From NCBI GenBank assembly GCA_947303165.1, contig CAMYXE010000019.1, forward strand, positions 1 to 9,500: DNA of 9,500 nt, read 5' to 3'. The notes under the pieces were generated by a model that searched no databases, was not told the DNA's origin, and saw only the letters and a program-made list of their open reading frames with translations. The stretch's first letter is position 1; every line of letters begins with the position of its first letter. Below are positions 1 to 5,861 of this stretch, one piece after another. Position numbers and translations under genes: made by a program. This DNA comes from an uncultured Pseudomonadota bacterium (lineage in GTDB: Bacteria > Pseudomonadota > Alphaproteobacteria > Rs-D84).

Positions 1-1
1 A

Positions 2-484
2 GGTGTAATCCAAGAAGGACAAAATGTGACCTTTACGGTTGATGCATACCCACAAAAAACATTTAATGGAATTGTGCGGCAAATACGTCTTTCGCCGACA
101 ATGACATCAAATGTTGTTGTATACACAGTAGTTATTGATGTTGATAATAGTGATTTAAGCCTTATGCCCGGTATGACAGCATTTGTCACAATACTTATAT
201 CCGAAGCCCAAGATATATGGAAAACACAAAATGCTGCATTTTTGGTTCGTGATTATAAAAATATTATCCCAAACATTGCAGATAATATAAAACCGTCCGA
301 ATATTTAGTACTTATGCGTGATAAAAAAATTGTCTATGTGCCGTACACCAAGGGATTAACAACGGCAACTGAAACACAAATTGTGTCCGATAAATTGCAC
401 GAAGGTGACAAAGTAATCGTTGGGCGTGTTGGTCAATCTAAAAGTTCCGCCGCAACCCAGGCGCGTCGCCGTGGACCAATGTAA
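2..484 (+). CDS. Efflux periplasmic adaptor subunit, C-terminal part (MacA/YknX/HlyD type), 5'-truncated
   Basis: This is the C-terminal 160 residues of a membrane-fusion (periplasmic adaptor) protein; the reading frame is open to the left edge, so the true start lies outside the window. The readable protein begins GVIQEGQNVTFTVDAYP, continues with a FNGIVRQIRLSPT strand segment and V-Y-T-V-V-I-D-V, then LMPGMTAFVTI. This is the typical order of the beta-barrel domain of MacA-like adaptors, where the 'LRPGM' turn is diagnostic. The last ~90 residues form a membrane-proximal-like domain ending TETQIVSDKLHEGDKVIVG, equivalent to the 'EI.SGL..GD.VV' ending of the family. The tail is basic (QARRRGPM). 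Such adaptors link an inner-membrane ABC exporter to a TolC-like channel. The ATPase gene starts 5 bases after the stop, so the three genes are almost certainly one operon. A GTG at 26 is internal and not a start. The substrate cannot be read from sequence. Confidence 0.9.
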   Translation, partial: GVIQEGQNVTFTVDAYPQKTFNGIVRQIRLSPTMTSNVVVYTVVIDVDNSDLSLMPGMTAFVTILISEAQDIWKTQNAAFLVRDYKNIIPNIADNIKPSEYLVLMRDKKIVYVPYTKGLTTATETQIVSDKLHEGDKVIVGRVGQSKSSAATQARRRGPM

Positions 485-489
485 AAAAA

Positions 490-1236
490 ATGAAACACAC
501 AGAAAATATTATTTCAATGCAAAAAATTTGTAAAAGTTTCCCGCTTGCTGTGGGGGGCACTCAACAGGTTTTATTTGATATCACATTTAATGTCCGCGCG
601 GGTGAATTTGTTGCAATTATGGGACCGTCGGGATCTGGGAAATCAACGTGTATGAATATAATCGGTGCATTGGATACACCGACATCTGGGAAATATGAAT
701 TATACGGTCAAGATATTACAAATATGACAAATGATGATTTGGCGCTTGTTCGTAATGAATATATCGGGTTTGTTTTTCAAAATTTCAATCTTTTGCCAAA
801 ACGAAATGTCCTGGATAACGTCATGTTGCCATTAATGTATCGTGGCGTGTCACCCGAAGAACGTGTACGACGATCGCGCGAAATGTTGCACAGGGTCGGG
901 TTAGAGAATTTTGAAACGTATTTTCCGGCGCAACTTTCCGGTGGAATGAAACAACGGGTGGCAATTGCGCGTGCATTGACCGGCAGTCCGAAACTTATTC
1001 TCGCAGATGAACCAACGGGCGCATTAGATTCCAAAATGGGAAACGAGATTTTAAGGTTCTTTAAGCAATTAAATAAAGATATGGGTATAACAGTTGTAAT
1101 GATTACACATGAATTTGAAATTGCGCAGTATTCCAACCGCATTATACACATATATGATGGCCGAATAAATTACGATGGGCCTGTGCCAAAAACAGAAACC
1201 GCATTGAATAAACAAACTGATGGAAAAAAGAAATGA
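490..1236 (+). CDS. ABC transporter ATP-binding protein (MacB/LolD/YknY-like)
   Basis: A 248-residue ABC ATPase that powers the exporter encoded by its neighbours, acting on the cytoplasmic face of the inner membrane. Visible motifs in order: Walker A GPSGSGKST (residues 45-53), Q-loop Gln97 in FVFQNFNLL, signature LSGGMKQR (149-156), Walker B LILADEPTGALD (169-180) and H-loop His207 in MITHE. The 'ADEPTGALDS' ending and 'FNLLP' after the Q-loop are typical of the MacB/LolD (FtsE-like) subfamily. In E. coli MacB the ATPase and permease are fused; here they are separate proteins, as in YknYZ. The signature has Met where Gln or Glu is common, a change also found in working ABC proteins. The start at 490 has no Shine-Dalgarno sequence and lies 5 bases after the adaptor stop, so translational coupling is likely. 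The ATG at 517 (Met10) would cut into the first beta strand. The C-terminus overlaps the permease start by 4 bases (ATGA). Confidence 0.95.
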   Translation: MKHTENIISMQKICKSFPLAVGGTQQVLFDITFNVRAGEFVAIMGPSGSGKSTCMNIIGALDTPTSGKYELYGQDITNMTNDDLALVRNEYIGFVFQNFNLLPKRNVLDNVMLPLMYRGVSPEERVRRSREMLHRVGLENFETYFPAQLSGGMKQRVAIARALTGSPKLILADEPTGALDSKMGNEILRFFKQLNKDMGITVVMITHEFEIAQYSNRIIHIYDGRINYDGPVPKTETALNKQTDGKKK

Positions 1237-2450
1237 CGTTGAATGATATATTAAAAGAATCTTGGTTGTCTATCAGTGGAAACAAGATTCGTTCTTTTTT
1301 GACTGTATTGGGCATCATTATTGGTGTTTTAGCTGTGGTTATTATGGTCGCCGTTGGTGAAACAGTTCAAAAGGAAATAACAGACCAGTTTTCTTCGCTT
1401 GGTACAAACACCATCGTTATTCGTGCAGGTGCGGCACAAATTGGTGGTGTGCGCAGCGGAAATCGTCAAACCCTTACCATTGATGATGCCCAGGTAATTG
1501 CAAAATTGCCAGATGTCGCGGCTATTTCACCTGTTCAGGTTTCAGGCGCCCAAGTTGTGTATGGGAATAAAAATTGGTCTACATCAATGATAGGTGTTAA
1601 CCCAGATTATACAACAGTTCAGAATATAGAAGCCGAATATGGCGCATTCTTTGATGATATCGCCGTACGAAATGCATCTACTTACGCTGTACTTGGCCCA
1701 AAAACCGCGTCTGAACTTGGAATGGGCACCAACCCCGTCGGTGAAGTAATTCGCGTCCAGAACGTTCCTTTCGTTGTTATTGGTGTTACCAAGGAACGTG
1801 GTGATACCGCAATGGGTTCCCAGGACGATATGGTTTTGATACCCGTGACAACATTAAAAAAACGTTTACAGGGCAGTAAATTTCCAAATGCAGTTAGTAT
1901 GATTGCATTGAAATTATATCAAGATGCAGACAATTCTGTTGTAATTGACCAAATTTCCGCCCTACTCCGCGATAGACATAGATTAAAGGCTGGGGATGAA
2001 GATGATTTTCAAATTATGGATATGAAACAAATATTGGAAACAATGACAACGGTAACAGGTTACCTTAAATTACTACTTATTGCTATTGCAGCGGTATCGT
2101 TATTGGTTGGTGCAATTGGTATTATGAATATGATGTTGGTGTCCGTTGCGGAAAGAACGCGTGAAATTGGTATTCGTAAAGCAATAGGTGCGCGCGAAAG
2201 TGACATAATTATACAATTCTTGGCGGAATCTATAATGATATCATTCATTGGGTCTATGATAGGTCTGGTATTGGGTGTCAGCCTTTCCCAAGGAATTGGA
2301 CGTTTTATCTTGGGATATCATGTTCCGTTTAGTTTATGGCCAGTTGTGCTTTCAATTACTGTTGCCGTTGTTGTTGGACTTGCGTCTGGTGTAATGCCGG
2401 CAATCAAGGCCGCAAAACTAAATCCAATTGATAGTTTAAGATATGAATAA
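1233..2450 (+). CDS. ABC transporter permease, MacB core plus FtsX domain
   Basis: A 405-residue inner-membrane permease of the type VII (MacB/FtsX, 'mechanotransmission') ABC family. The N-terminal transmembrane helix is at about residues 22-42 (SFLTVLGIIIGVLAVVIMVA), preceded by the typical amphipathic stretch ILKESWLSISGNKIR. A large periplasmic MacB_PCD-like domain spans about 43-275. The FtsX domain (about 276-398) has three further helices. It carries the family hallmark VGAIGIMNMMLVSVAERTR (292-310) followed by EIGIRKAIGAR, and the C-terminal GVMPAIKAAKLNPIDSLRYE. Length and architecture match separate MacB-type permeases (about 400 residues). The start overlaps the ATPase stop as ATGA, implying coupled translation and stoichiometric assembly with it. 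With the adaptor it should form a tripartite exporter using an outer-membrane channel encoded elsewhere. Likely cargo in this family is peptides, lipids, toxins or macrolides; nothing here decides between them. Confidence 0.95.
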   Translation: MTLNDILKESWLSISGNKIRSFLTVLGIIIGVLAVVIMVAVGETVQKEITDQFSSLGTNTIVIRAGAAQIGGVRSGNRQTLTIDDAQVIAKLPDVAAISPVQVSGAQVVYGNKNWSTSMIGVNPDYTTVQNIEAEYGAFFDDIAVRNASTYAVLGPKTASELGMGTNPVGEVIRVQNVPFVVIGVTKERGDTAMGSQDDMVLIPVTTLKKRLQGSKFPNAVSMIALKLYQDADNSVVIDQISALLRDRHRLKAGDEDDFQIMDMKQILETMTTVTGYLKLLLIAIAAVSLLVGAIGIMNMMLVSVAERTREIGIRKAIGARESDIIIQFLAESIMISFIGSMIGLVLGVSLSQGIGRFILGYHVPFSLWPVVLSITVAVVVGLASGVMPAIKAAKLNPIDSLRYE

Positions 2451-2456
2451 TACCTC

Positions 2457-2485
2457 AAAAAACACCGGCATCACCGGTGTTTTTT
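2457..2485. terminator. Bidirectional rho-independent terminator
   Basis: A 12-bp perfect stem (AAAAAACACCGG, 2457-2468, pairing with CCGGTGTTTTTT, 2474-2485) encloses the 5-base loop CATCA. The plus strand ends in six T and the minus strand reads six T as well, so it can stop both the exporter operon and gpsA, which converge on it. It begins 6 bases after the permease stop and ends 2 bases before the gpsA stop. It is nearly identical to the hairpin at 8011-8039. Confidence 0.93.
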
Positions 2486-2487
2486 GA

Positions 2488-3468
2488 TTATTTTGAAATA
2501 TCCCAGTATTTTTTTGACGTTTTTCTCGCAGACGAAAAAAGCGAAATTATAGCCATAAACCTGGTATCGTATAATTTTTTATTTTTATGCGTAATCATAC
2601 GATCGCGCGATAATTTTCCCTGCATTTTTGATAAAATTGGAACCCGAATACCTGCGCGTGTCGCGCGATTTACCAATCCATCAAGTGCAGAAATACCTTC
2701 AACGGTGCCAACCGGATTTTCGCCATTTGCCAAGGCCATACCAGCGGAAAAATTGCGACTAGTTGTGGAGGTCGCGGTTAATAACAAATCACCTAAACCA
2801 CAAAAATCCAAAAATGTCCCCATTTTTGCGCCCAATTTTACACCAAGGTGGACAACCTCGTCCCAAAGTTCTGTCATTGCTAATGCAGATTCGTTTTCGC
2901 CATTACCTTTGACCTTGACATATCCACTTATTAATGCAACCGCATTTTTCCCTACACCGCAAATTTCTGCGCCGATGACATCGCTTGTGAAACTAAGATA
3001 AAATTGATTAAAAACTTGCGCACCGACCTTATGTATAATGCTGCTGCCTGCTAGCGTAGAACCTGTTGGAACGCCACATGCGACTTCGCCTGCAAATTGT
3101 GGACCAGACAACACTCCTACTCTCTTTCTGGATGGGCGAATTGTTTCGTGTAAAACTTCGGTCATAAATTTTCCTGTCTTGGGTTCCGCGCCCTTGGTAC
3201 AGATAATAACAGGTTGTTTTTTATAATACTGTGCCGCTTTTGTCATGGTTTCGCGGAAAAATGCCGCAGGTGTCACTGCAATCCATACGTCACATTCGTC
3301 TAAATCGGACATTTTTGTTGTGACTTTGACGCATTTTGGTAATTCCGTGTTTTCAAAATGCATATATTCCCCGTCAAAAGACCACAGGACCACATCATTG
3401 CCACCACGTGATACTGTGTGCGCTATACCTGTCCCCCATGCGCCTGCACCAATTATACCAACCCTCAT
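2488..3468 (-). CDS. gpsA: NAD(P)H-dependent glycerol-3-phosphate dehydrogenase
   Basis: A 326-residue soluble enzyme that reduces dihydroxyacetone phosphate to sn-glycerol-3-phosphate, the backbone for phospholipid synthesis. The N-terminal Rossmann fold starts at once with VGIIGAGAWGTGIA (GxGxxG at 7-12). The second conserved lysine is Lys92 (CTKGAE), followed by the GPQFAGEV..GVPT substrate-domain motif (122-135; usually GPSFA.E). The catalytic-type lysine is Lys174 in GVGKNAVALISG, and the GLGDLLLTATSTTSRN motif lies at 224-239, including the Asp227 and Arg238/Asn239 positions that contact substrate and cofactor in the family. Length is close to the usual 330-340. An AAGGAG ribosome binding site (3475-3480) sits 6 bases from the ATG. 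The start overlaps the stop of the upstream TPR-like gene (ATGA, 3465-3468), so the two form one minus-strand operon. Product identity is firm. Confidence 0.96.
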   Translation of the reverse strand: MRVGIIGAGAWGTGIAHTVSRGGNDVVLWSFDGEYMHFENTELPKCVKVTTKMSDLDECDVWIAVTPAAFFRETMTKAAQYYKKQPVIICTKGAEPKTGKFMTEVLHETIRPSRKRVGVLSGPQFAGEVACGVPTGSTLAGSSIIHKVGAQVFNQFYLSFTSDVIGAEICGVGKNAVALISGYVKVKGNGENESALAMTELWDEVVHLGVKLGAKMGTFLDFCGLGDLLLTATSTTSRNFSAGMALANGENPVGTVEGISALDGLVNRATRAGIRVPILSKMQGKLSRDRMITHKNKKLYDTRFMAIISLFSSARKTSKKYWDISK

Positions 3469-5081
3469 TTCAATCTCCTTAGTTTCTTTTGTATATTTGG
3501 GGCAACACTAAGGCCGTCGCTTGATAATTCAATTGCGCGCATATATGCATCGCGTGCCATCTTTTTATTCCCTAAATTAGAGTATGCATCACCTAAATGC
3601 TCAAATAATGACGAACAGGTATTCGCACTGCGCCCTACCCTTTCAAGAATATCAAGTGCCGCATCGTTGCCTTCGCGCGCCGCAACAACGACCGCCAGAG
3701 TGTCCCATGCCATGATATCTGTGGGATCACGTTTAACCATTGTCATGGCGTAATCATATGCGTTTTCAATTTCACGTTTTTGTGCCGACCAGATTCGTGC
3801 CTGGATGGTTAAAATTTCTGAATCTGTTACGGTTAATTTCGAAGCTTCGTGGATATCAGCCTGTGCACGGTTTAAATCATTAAATAACAAATGTACCAAG
3901 GCGCGTCGTTTTACAAGGTATGCCCGGCCTAAATCTGGCAAATTTTCATTTTTTAATGCGTTGTTTATTATGCGTAACGCGGCTTTTTTGTCCCCCAGGC
4001 CGGTATATTTTGCAACTAACCTGTTTATAGCTGGCACAAACAAAGGTTGTATATCCAAAATATCTTTTAGTTTTTCAATTGAATCAGTGCCTTCGGCACT
4101 ATACATCTGCGCAAAGGAGAACAATGGTGTTGTTTTATCCATTTTATTAAAATATTTTTCATAATCGCCGCCCATATTTATAAAGAACTGGCCCAGATAA
4201 TAATTCATTGCATCATTAAACCATGGGGATTCATCAGCAATTATTTGTGCAAAGCGCAACATTAAAACCGATACATCAGAAAAAAGCATAATCTTCGTAT
4301 GCGATACATTTTGAATCAGATTAAATGCCAATGCATTTCTGGGCCCTGCGAATGTTTTCCAATTTGTAATATTTTTATAATCAGATATGAACATTCCCCC
4401 CGGGTTAGACGTAAATTCTTTATGCAATTTTTCCGCGGAATCTTGCATATTGTTTGTCGTATAAAACGCCAAGATATAAGTATAATCATTTATATTCATA
4501 AACTCTGGTTTAACCTTGGCAAATTCTTCGGCCGCCGATTTTATGTTACCTGTTTCGGCGTATACTTGGCCACGAACAAATGCTTTCCACGACGGGTTTG
4601 AATCGATAGTATCAATATATTTTATTGTTTCTGTTATACGATTCTTGGCAACAGCCGACCATATGCGAAATGGTGAATATAGGGCAGATTTGTCTGTTTT
4701 ATGGCGGGTATATAAATCATCCCATTTTTCGTTTTTTGATAAATAAGCATCGTAAATAAGACGTGATGCAACATCTTTTTCTTTAGCTAAAATTTCAACA
4801 TCGCTTGGTAAATTACCACCAAGGAAGTCCGACAAATAGCGCGTCCGTTGTGTTATCTCGTATGGAACATCAGAAAACTTTTCGGACATTTTATGCGCAT
4901 ACTCGAAATCATTCACATAAATCGCATGTTGCGCTGCCAAAAACGCGCCATACTTGGTAGTTGTTGCGTAAATTGGTTCCGTTTGGGTAAATGATATTTC
5001 GTGTTTTTTTGAAATGTCCCACAGTGCCAATAAAATGGCAAAAGTTATAGCAATGTAAAATAAAGTTTTCCTTTTATTCAT
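3465..5081 (-). CDS. Membrane-anchored tetratricopeptide-repeat-like protein, function unknown
   Basis: A 538-residue protein beginning MNKRKTLFYIAITFAILLALWD: a short basic head and one hydrophobic segment (about residues 6-21) with no lipobox. It is probably a single-pass inner-membrane anchor with the rest in the periplasm. The body is helix-rich with Ala/Tyr/Leu spacing typical of degenerate TPRs. The clearest repeat is at the C-terminus (LFEHLGDAYSNLGNKKMARDAYMRAIEL), a near-canonical TPR followed by a basic tail ending KKLRRLK. Earlier segments such as FVRGQVYAETGNIKSAAEEFAKVKP also fit TPR helices. I chose the ATG at 5081 because the frame can be extended upstream to 5252, but that extension is antisense to the conserved start of rsmG and has no family-like features. 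No Shine-Dalgarno sequence precedes 5081. It is co-transcribed with gpsA (4-base overlap), but the two families have no known functional link. A scaffold or envelope-assembly role is possible; I do not assign one. Confidence 0.8.
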   Translation of the reverse strand: MNKRKTLFYIAITFAILLALWDISKKHEISFTQTEPIYATTTKYGAFLAAQHAIYVNDFEYAHKMSEKFSDVPYEITQRTRYLSDFLGGNLPSDVEILAKEKDVASRLIYDAYLSKNEKWDDLYTRHKTDKSALYSPFRIWSAVAKNRITETIKYIDTIDSNPSWKAFVRGQVYAETGNIKSAAEEFAKVKPEFMNINDYTYILAFYTTNNMQDSAEKLHKEFTSNPGGMFISDYKNITNWKTFAGPRNALAFNLIQNVSHTKIMLFSDVSVLMLRFAQIIADESPWFNDAMNYYLGQFFINMGGDYEKYFNKMDKTTPLFSFAQMYSAEGTDSIEKLKDILDIQPLFVPAINRLVAKYTGLGDKKAALRIINNALKNENLPDLGRAYLVKRRALVHLLFNDLNRAQADIHEASKLTVTDSEILTIQARIWSAQKREIENAYDYAMTMVKRDPTDIMAWDTLAVVVAAREGNDAALDILERVGRSANTCSSLFEHLGDAYSNLGNKKMARDAYMRAIELSSDGLSVAPNIQKKLRRLK

Positions 5082-5131
5082 AAGCAAACTTATGCTACAA
5101 TAATAATATGAATAGTAAAGAGAATTTTGAA
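5082..5131. promoter_or_regulatory. Compact divergent promoter region, TPR-like/gpsA operon and rsmG
   Basis: Only 26 bases separate the divergent start codons (5081 minus, 5108 plus). On the minus strand, TTCAAA (5131-5126), a 17-base spacer and TATTAT (5108-5103) make a fair sigma70-type promoter that lies over the first rsmG codons and gives a leader of about 15 bases. On the plus strand, TACAAT (5096-5101) is a plausible -10 whose start site would fall at or next to the rsmG ATG. Its -35 (TTTATT, 5073-5078, 17-base spacer) is poor. A small inverted repeat, ATAAG-CAAA-CTTAT (5080-5093), sits between them. The promoter calls are inference from consensus matching. Confidence 0.4.
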
Positions 5132-5680
5132 CGATATGCTGAAATTTTACGTGAATGGTCGCAAAAAATGAATTTGGTTGCCCCCAGCACGCTAAATGAT
5201 ATAGAACAGCGGCATTTTGCCGATTCTGCCCAATTGGCAACGGTATTACCAAAAGATGTGAAAATAATAGATTTTGGCAGTGGGGCCGGTTTCCCCGGGG
5301 TTGTGCTTGCTATACTTGGTTGGCGTGTGACATGTATCGAATCGATTGGTAAAAAAGTTGCTTTTTTAGATGCGGTGCGCACGGAACTTAAATTGGAAAA
5401 TTTAACCATTTATCACGGGCGAGTGGAGAACTTTTTGCCGGCCTTTTTTGCAAAAAATGCAAAAAAAGCCGGAAATTTTGTTGTAACGGCGCGTGCTTTT
5501 GCGCCACTTGTTAAGATTTTAAATTATGTAAAAGGAATAAAATGCCGGCTTTTTTTATTAAAAGGCCGGGAAATTGAAAACGAAATCGCAATTGCAGAAC
5601 AAAAATATAAATTTACTTACGAACTTGTTCCGTCCAAAACGGGCGATGGTTTTATGACAATTATTAATTTTAATGGTTAA
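5108..5680 (+). CDS. rsmG: 16S rRNA (guanine-527 N7) methyltransferase RsmG (GidB)
   Basis: A 190-residue SAM-dependent methyltransferase that makes m7G527 in the 16S rRNA 530 loop; loss of it gives low-level streptomycin resistance in several bacteria. Conserved features: REWSQKMNLVAPST (15-28), RHFADSAQL (35-43), the SAM-binding motif DFGSGAGFPGVVLAIL (55-70), ESIGKKVAFLD (78-88), GRVENF (104-109), TARAFAPL (127-134) and LLKGREIENEI (150-160). Between RVENF and the ARA motif the protein is about 8 residues longer than E. coli RsmG as I recall it. That stretch (PAFFAKNAKKAG) is encoded by the palindromic repeat at 5438-5472. The ATG at 5108 has no Shine-Dalgarno sequence, and the only credible -10 lies so close that the mRNA may be leaderless. 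rsmG next to parAB is the classic arrangement, but the usual upstream mnmG (gidA) is missing. The stop codon's last base starts a parS-like site. Confidence 0.95.
   Translation: MNSKENFERYAEILREWSQKMNLVAPSTLNDIEQRHFADSAQLATVLPKDVKIIDFGSGAGFPGVVLAILGWRVTCIESIGKKVAFLDAVRTELKLENLTIYHGRVENFLPAFFAKNAKKAGNFVVTARAFAPLVKILNYVKGIKCRLFLLKGREIENEIAIAEQKYKFTYELVPSKTGDGFMTIINFNG
5438..5472. repeat. Palindromic repeat inside rsmG (15-bp stem, 5-base loop)
   Basis: Left arm CCGGCCTTTTTTGCA (5438-5452) pairs with right arm TGCAAAAAAAGCCGG (5458-5472) around the loop AAAAA, with a single C/A mismatch (5443/5467). It lies wholly within the rsmG reading frame and encodes about residues 111-122. The left arm occurs again, exactly and inverted, at 7525-7539. 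The right-arm neighbourhood (5454-5478) matches 7521-7545 at 23 of 25 positions. This looks like a dispersed small palindromic element rather than a chance hairpin. Confidence 0.8.
5545..5569. repeat. Second CCGGC-T-rich hairpin inside rsmG
   Basis: CCGGCTTTTT (5545-5554) pairs with AAAAGGCCGG (5560-5569) as a 10-bp stem with one G-U pair and a 5-base loop (5555-5559). It shares the CCGGC(C/T)-T-run core of the element at 5438 but is shorter. It encodes the segment CRLFLLKGRE, which contains the conserved LLKGRE motif, so here the repeat-like sequence is part of a conserved protein segment and may be only a codon-level coincidence. Confidence 0.5.
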
Positions 5681-5693
5681 TTTCATGTGAAAT
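5680..5693. promoter_or_regulatory. parS-like site 1 (imperfect palindrome)
   Basis: ATTTCATGTGAAAT is a 14-base palindrome with one mismatched central pair (5686/5687). Compared with the widely conserved parS core TTTCACGTGAAA it differs only by C to T at one central position. It overlaps the last base of the rsmG stop codon and lies 170 bp upstream of parA, the place where ParB sites commonly occur. Assignment as parS is inference from similarity and context. Confidence 0.55.
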
Positions 5694-5706
5694 AAATAAT
5701 AACAAG

Positions 5707-5735
5707 TTGATATTACATAATTTCTTAAATATATA
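5707..5735 (+). promoter_or_regulatory. Upstream sigma70-like promoter of parAB (P1)
   Basis: TTGATA (5707-5712, 5 of 6 to consensus), an exact 17-base spacer and TATATA (5730-5735, 5 of 6) form the best promoter match in the intergenic region. The expected start site is near 5742, inside the 20-bp palindrome at 5739-5758. A protein bound there could block this promoter. Confidence 0.5.
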
Positions 5736-5738
5736 AAG

Positions 5739-5758
5739 ACTATTTCATATGAAATAGT
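5739..5758. promoter_or_regulatory. parS-like site 2 / operator: perfect 20-bp palindrome
   Basis: The 20 bases are perfectly self-complementary, with inner core TATTTCATATGAAATA. Relative to parS (TGTTTCACGTGAAACA) the half-sites differ by G to A at position 2 and C to T at position 8. The outer TATTTC/GAAATA arms match those of the Noc-binding site of Bacillus (TATTTCCCGGGAAATA). Its centre is 62 bp from the centre of site 1, close to six helical turns, so both faces align. It covers the predicted start site of P1. It is most likely a ParB-binding centromere or autoregulatory operator. Confidence 0.6.
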
Positions 5759-5806
5759 ATGTAACATAATGAAAATACTAGATTTTTGTCTTGTGAAATT
5801 TACATC

Positions 5807-5835
5807 TTGACCCCCAATGTTTTTTGTTTTATCTT
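5807..5835 (+). promoter_or_regulatory. Proximal sigma70-like promoter of parAB (P2)
   Basis: TTGACC (5807-5812, 5 of 6), a 17-base spacer and TATCTT (5830-5835, 4 of 6) predict a start near 5842 and a 20-base leader holding the parA ribosome binding site (AAGGA at 5850-5854 and GGAAGG at 5852-5857). A lone TGTGAAAT half-site (5792-5799) lies just upstream. This may be the main promoter of parAB, with P1 as a second, palindrome-controlled one. Confidence 0.45.
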
Positions 5836-5861
5836 TGTTTGTGGTAATCAAGGAAGGCAAA

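Noticed and set aside
934..957. ABC signature LSGGM instead of LSGGQ in the exporter ATPase
   Set aside because: The substitution is common in functional ABC ATPases such as TauB/SsuB types, and all other motifs are intact.
2488..5020. Shared WDISK peptide at the GpsA C-terminus and the TPR-like N-terminus
   Set aside because: Only about five residues, in unrelated structural settings; no longer flanking DNA similarity, so no sign of duplication.
5082..5252. Upstream extension of the minus-strand TPR-like gene to an ATG at 5252
   Set aside because: It is antisense to the conserved N-terminus of rsmG, has no membrane or TPR features, and would put the hydrophobic anchor in the middle of a soluble leader; the start at 5081 gives a normal anchor.
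5769..5810. 13-codon leader ORF upstream of parA
   Set aside because: No ribosome binding site, no regulatory codon pattern, and it runs into the P2 -35 box; likely chance.
5817..5861. Upstream ATG giving parA a 15-residue hydrophobic extension
   Set aside because: The AAGGAAGG site and family N-termini support 5862, and the extension covers the -10 of promoter P2.
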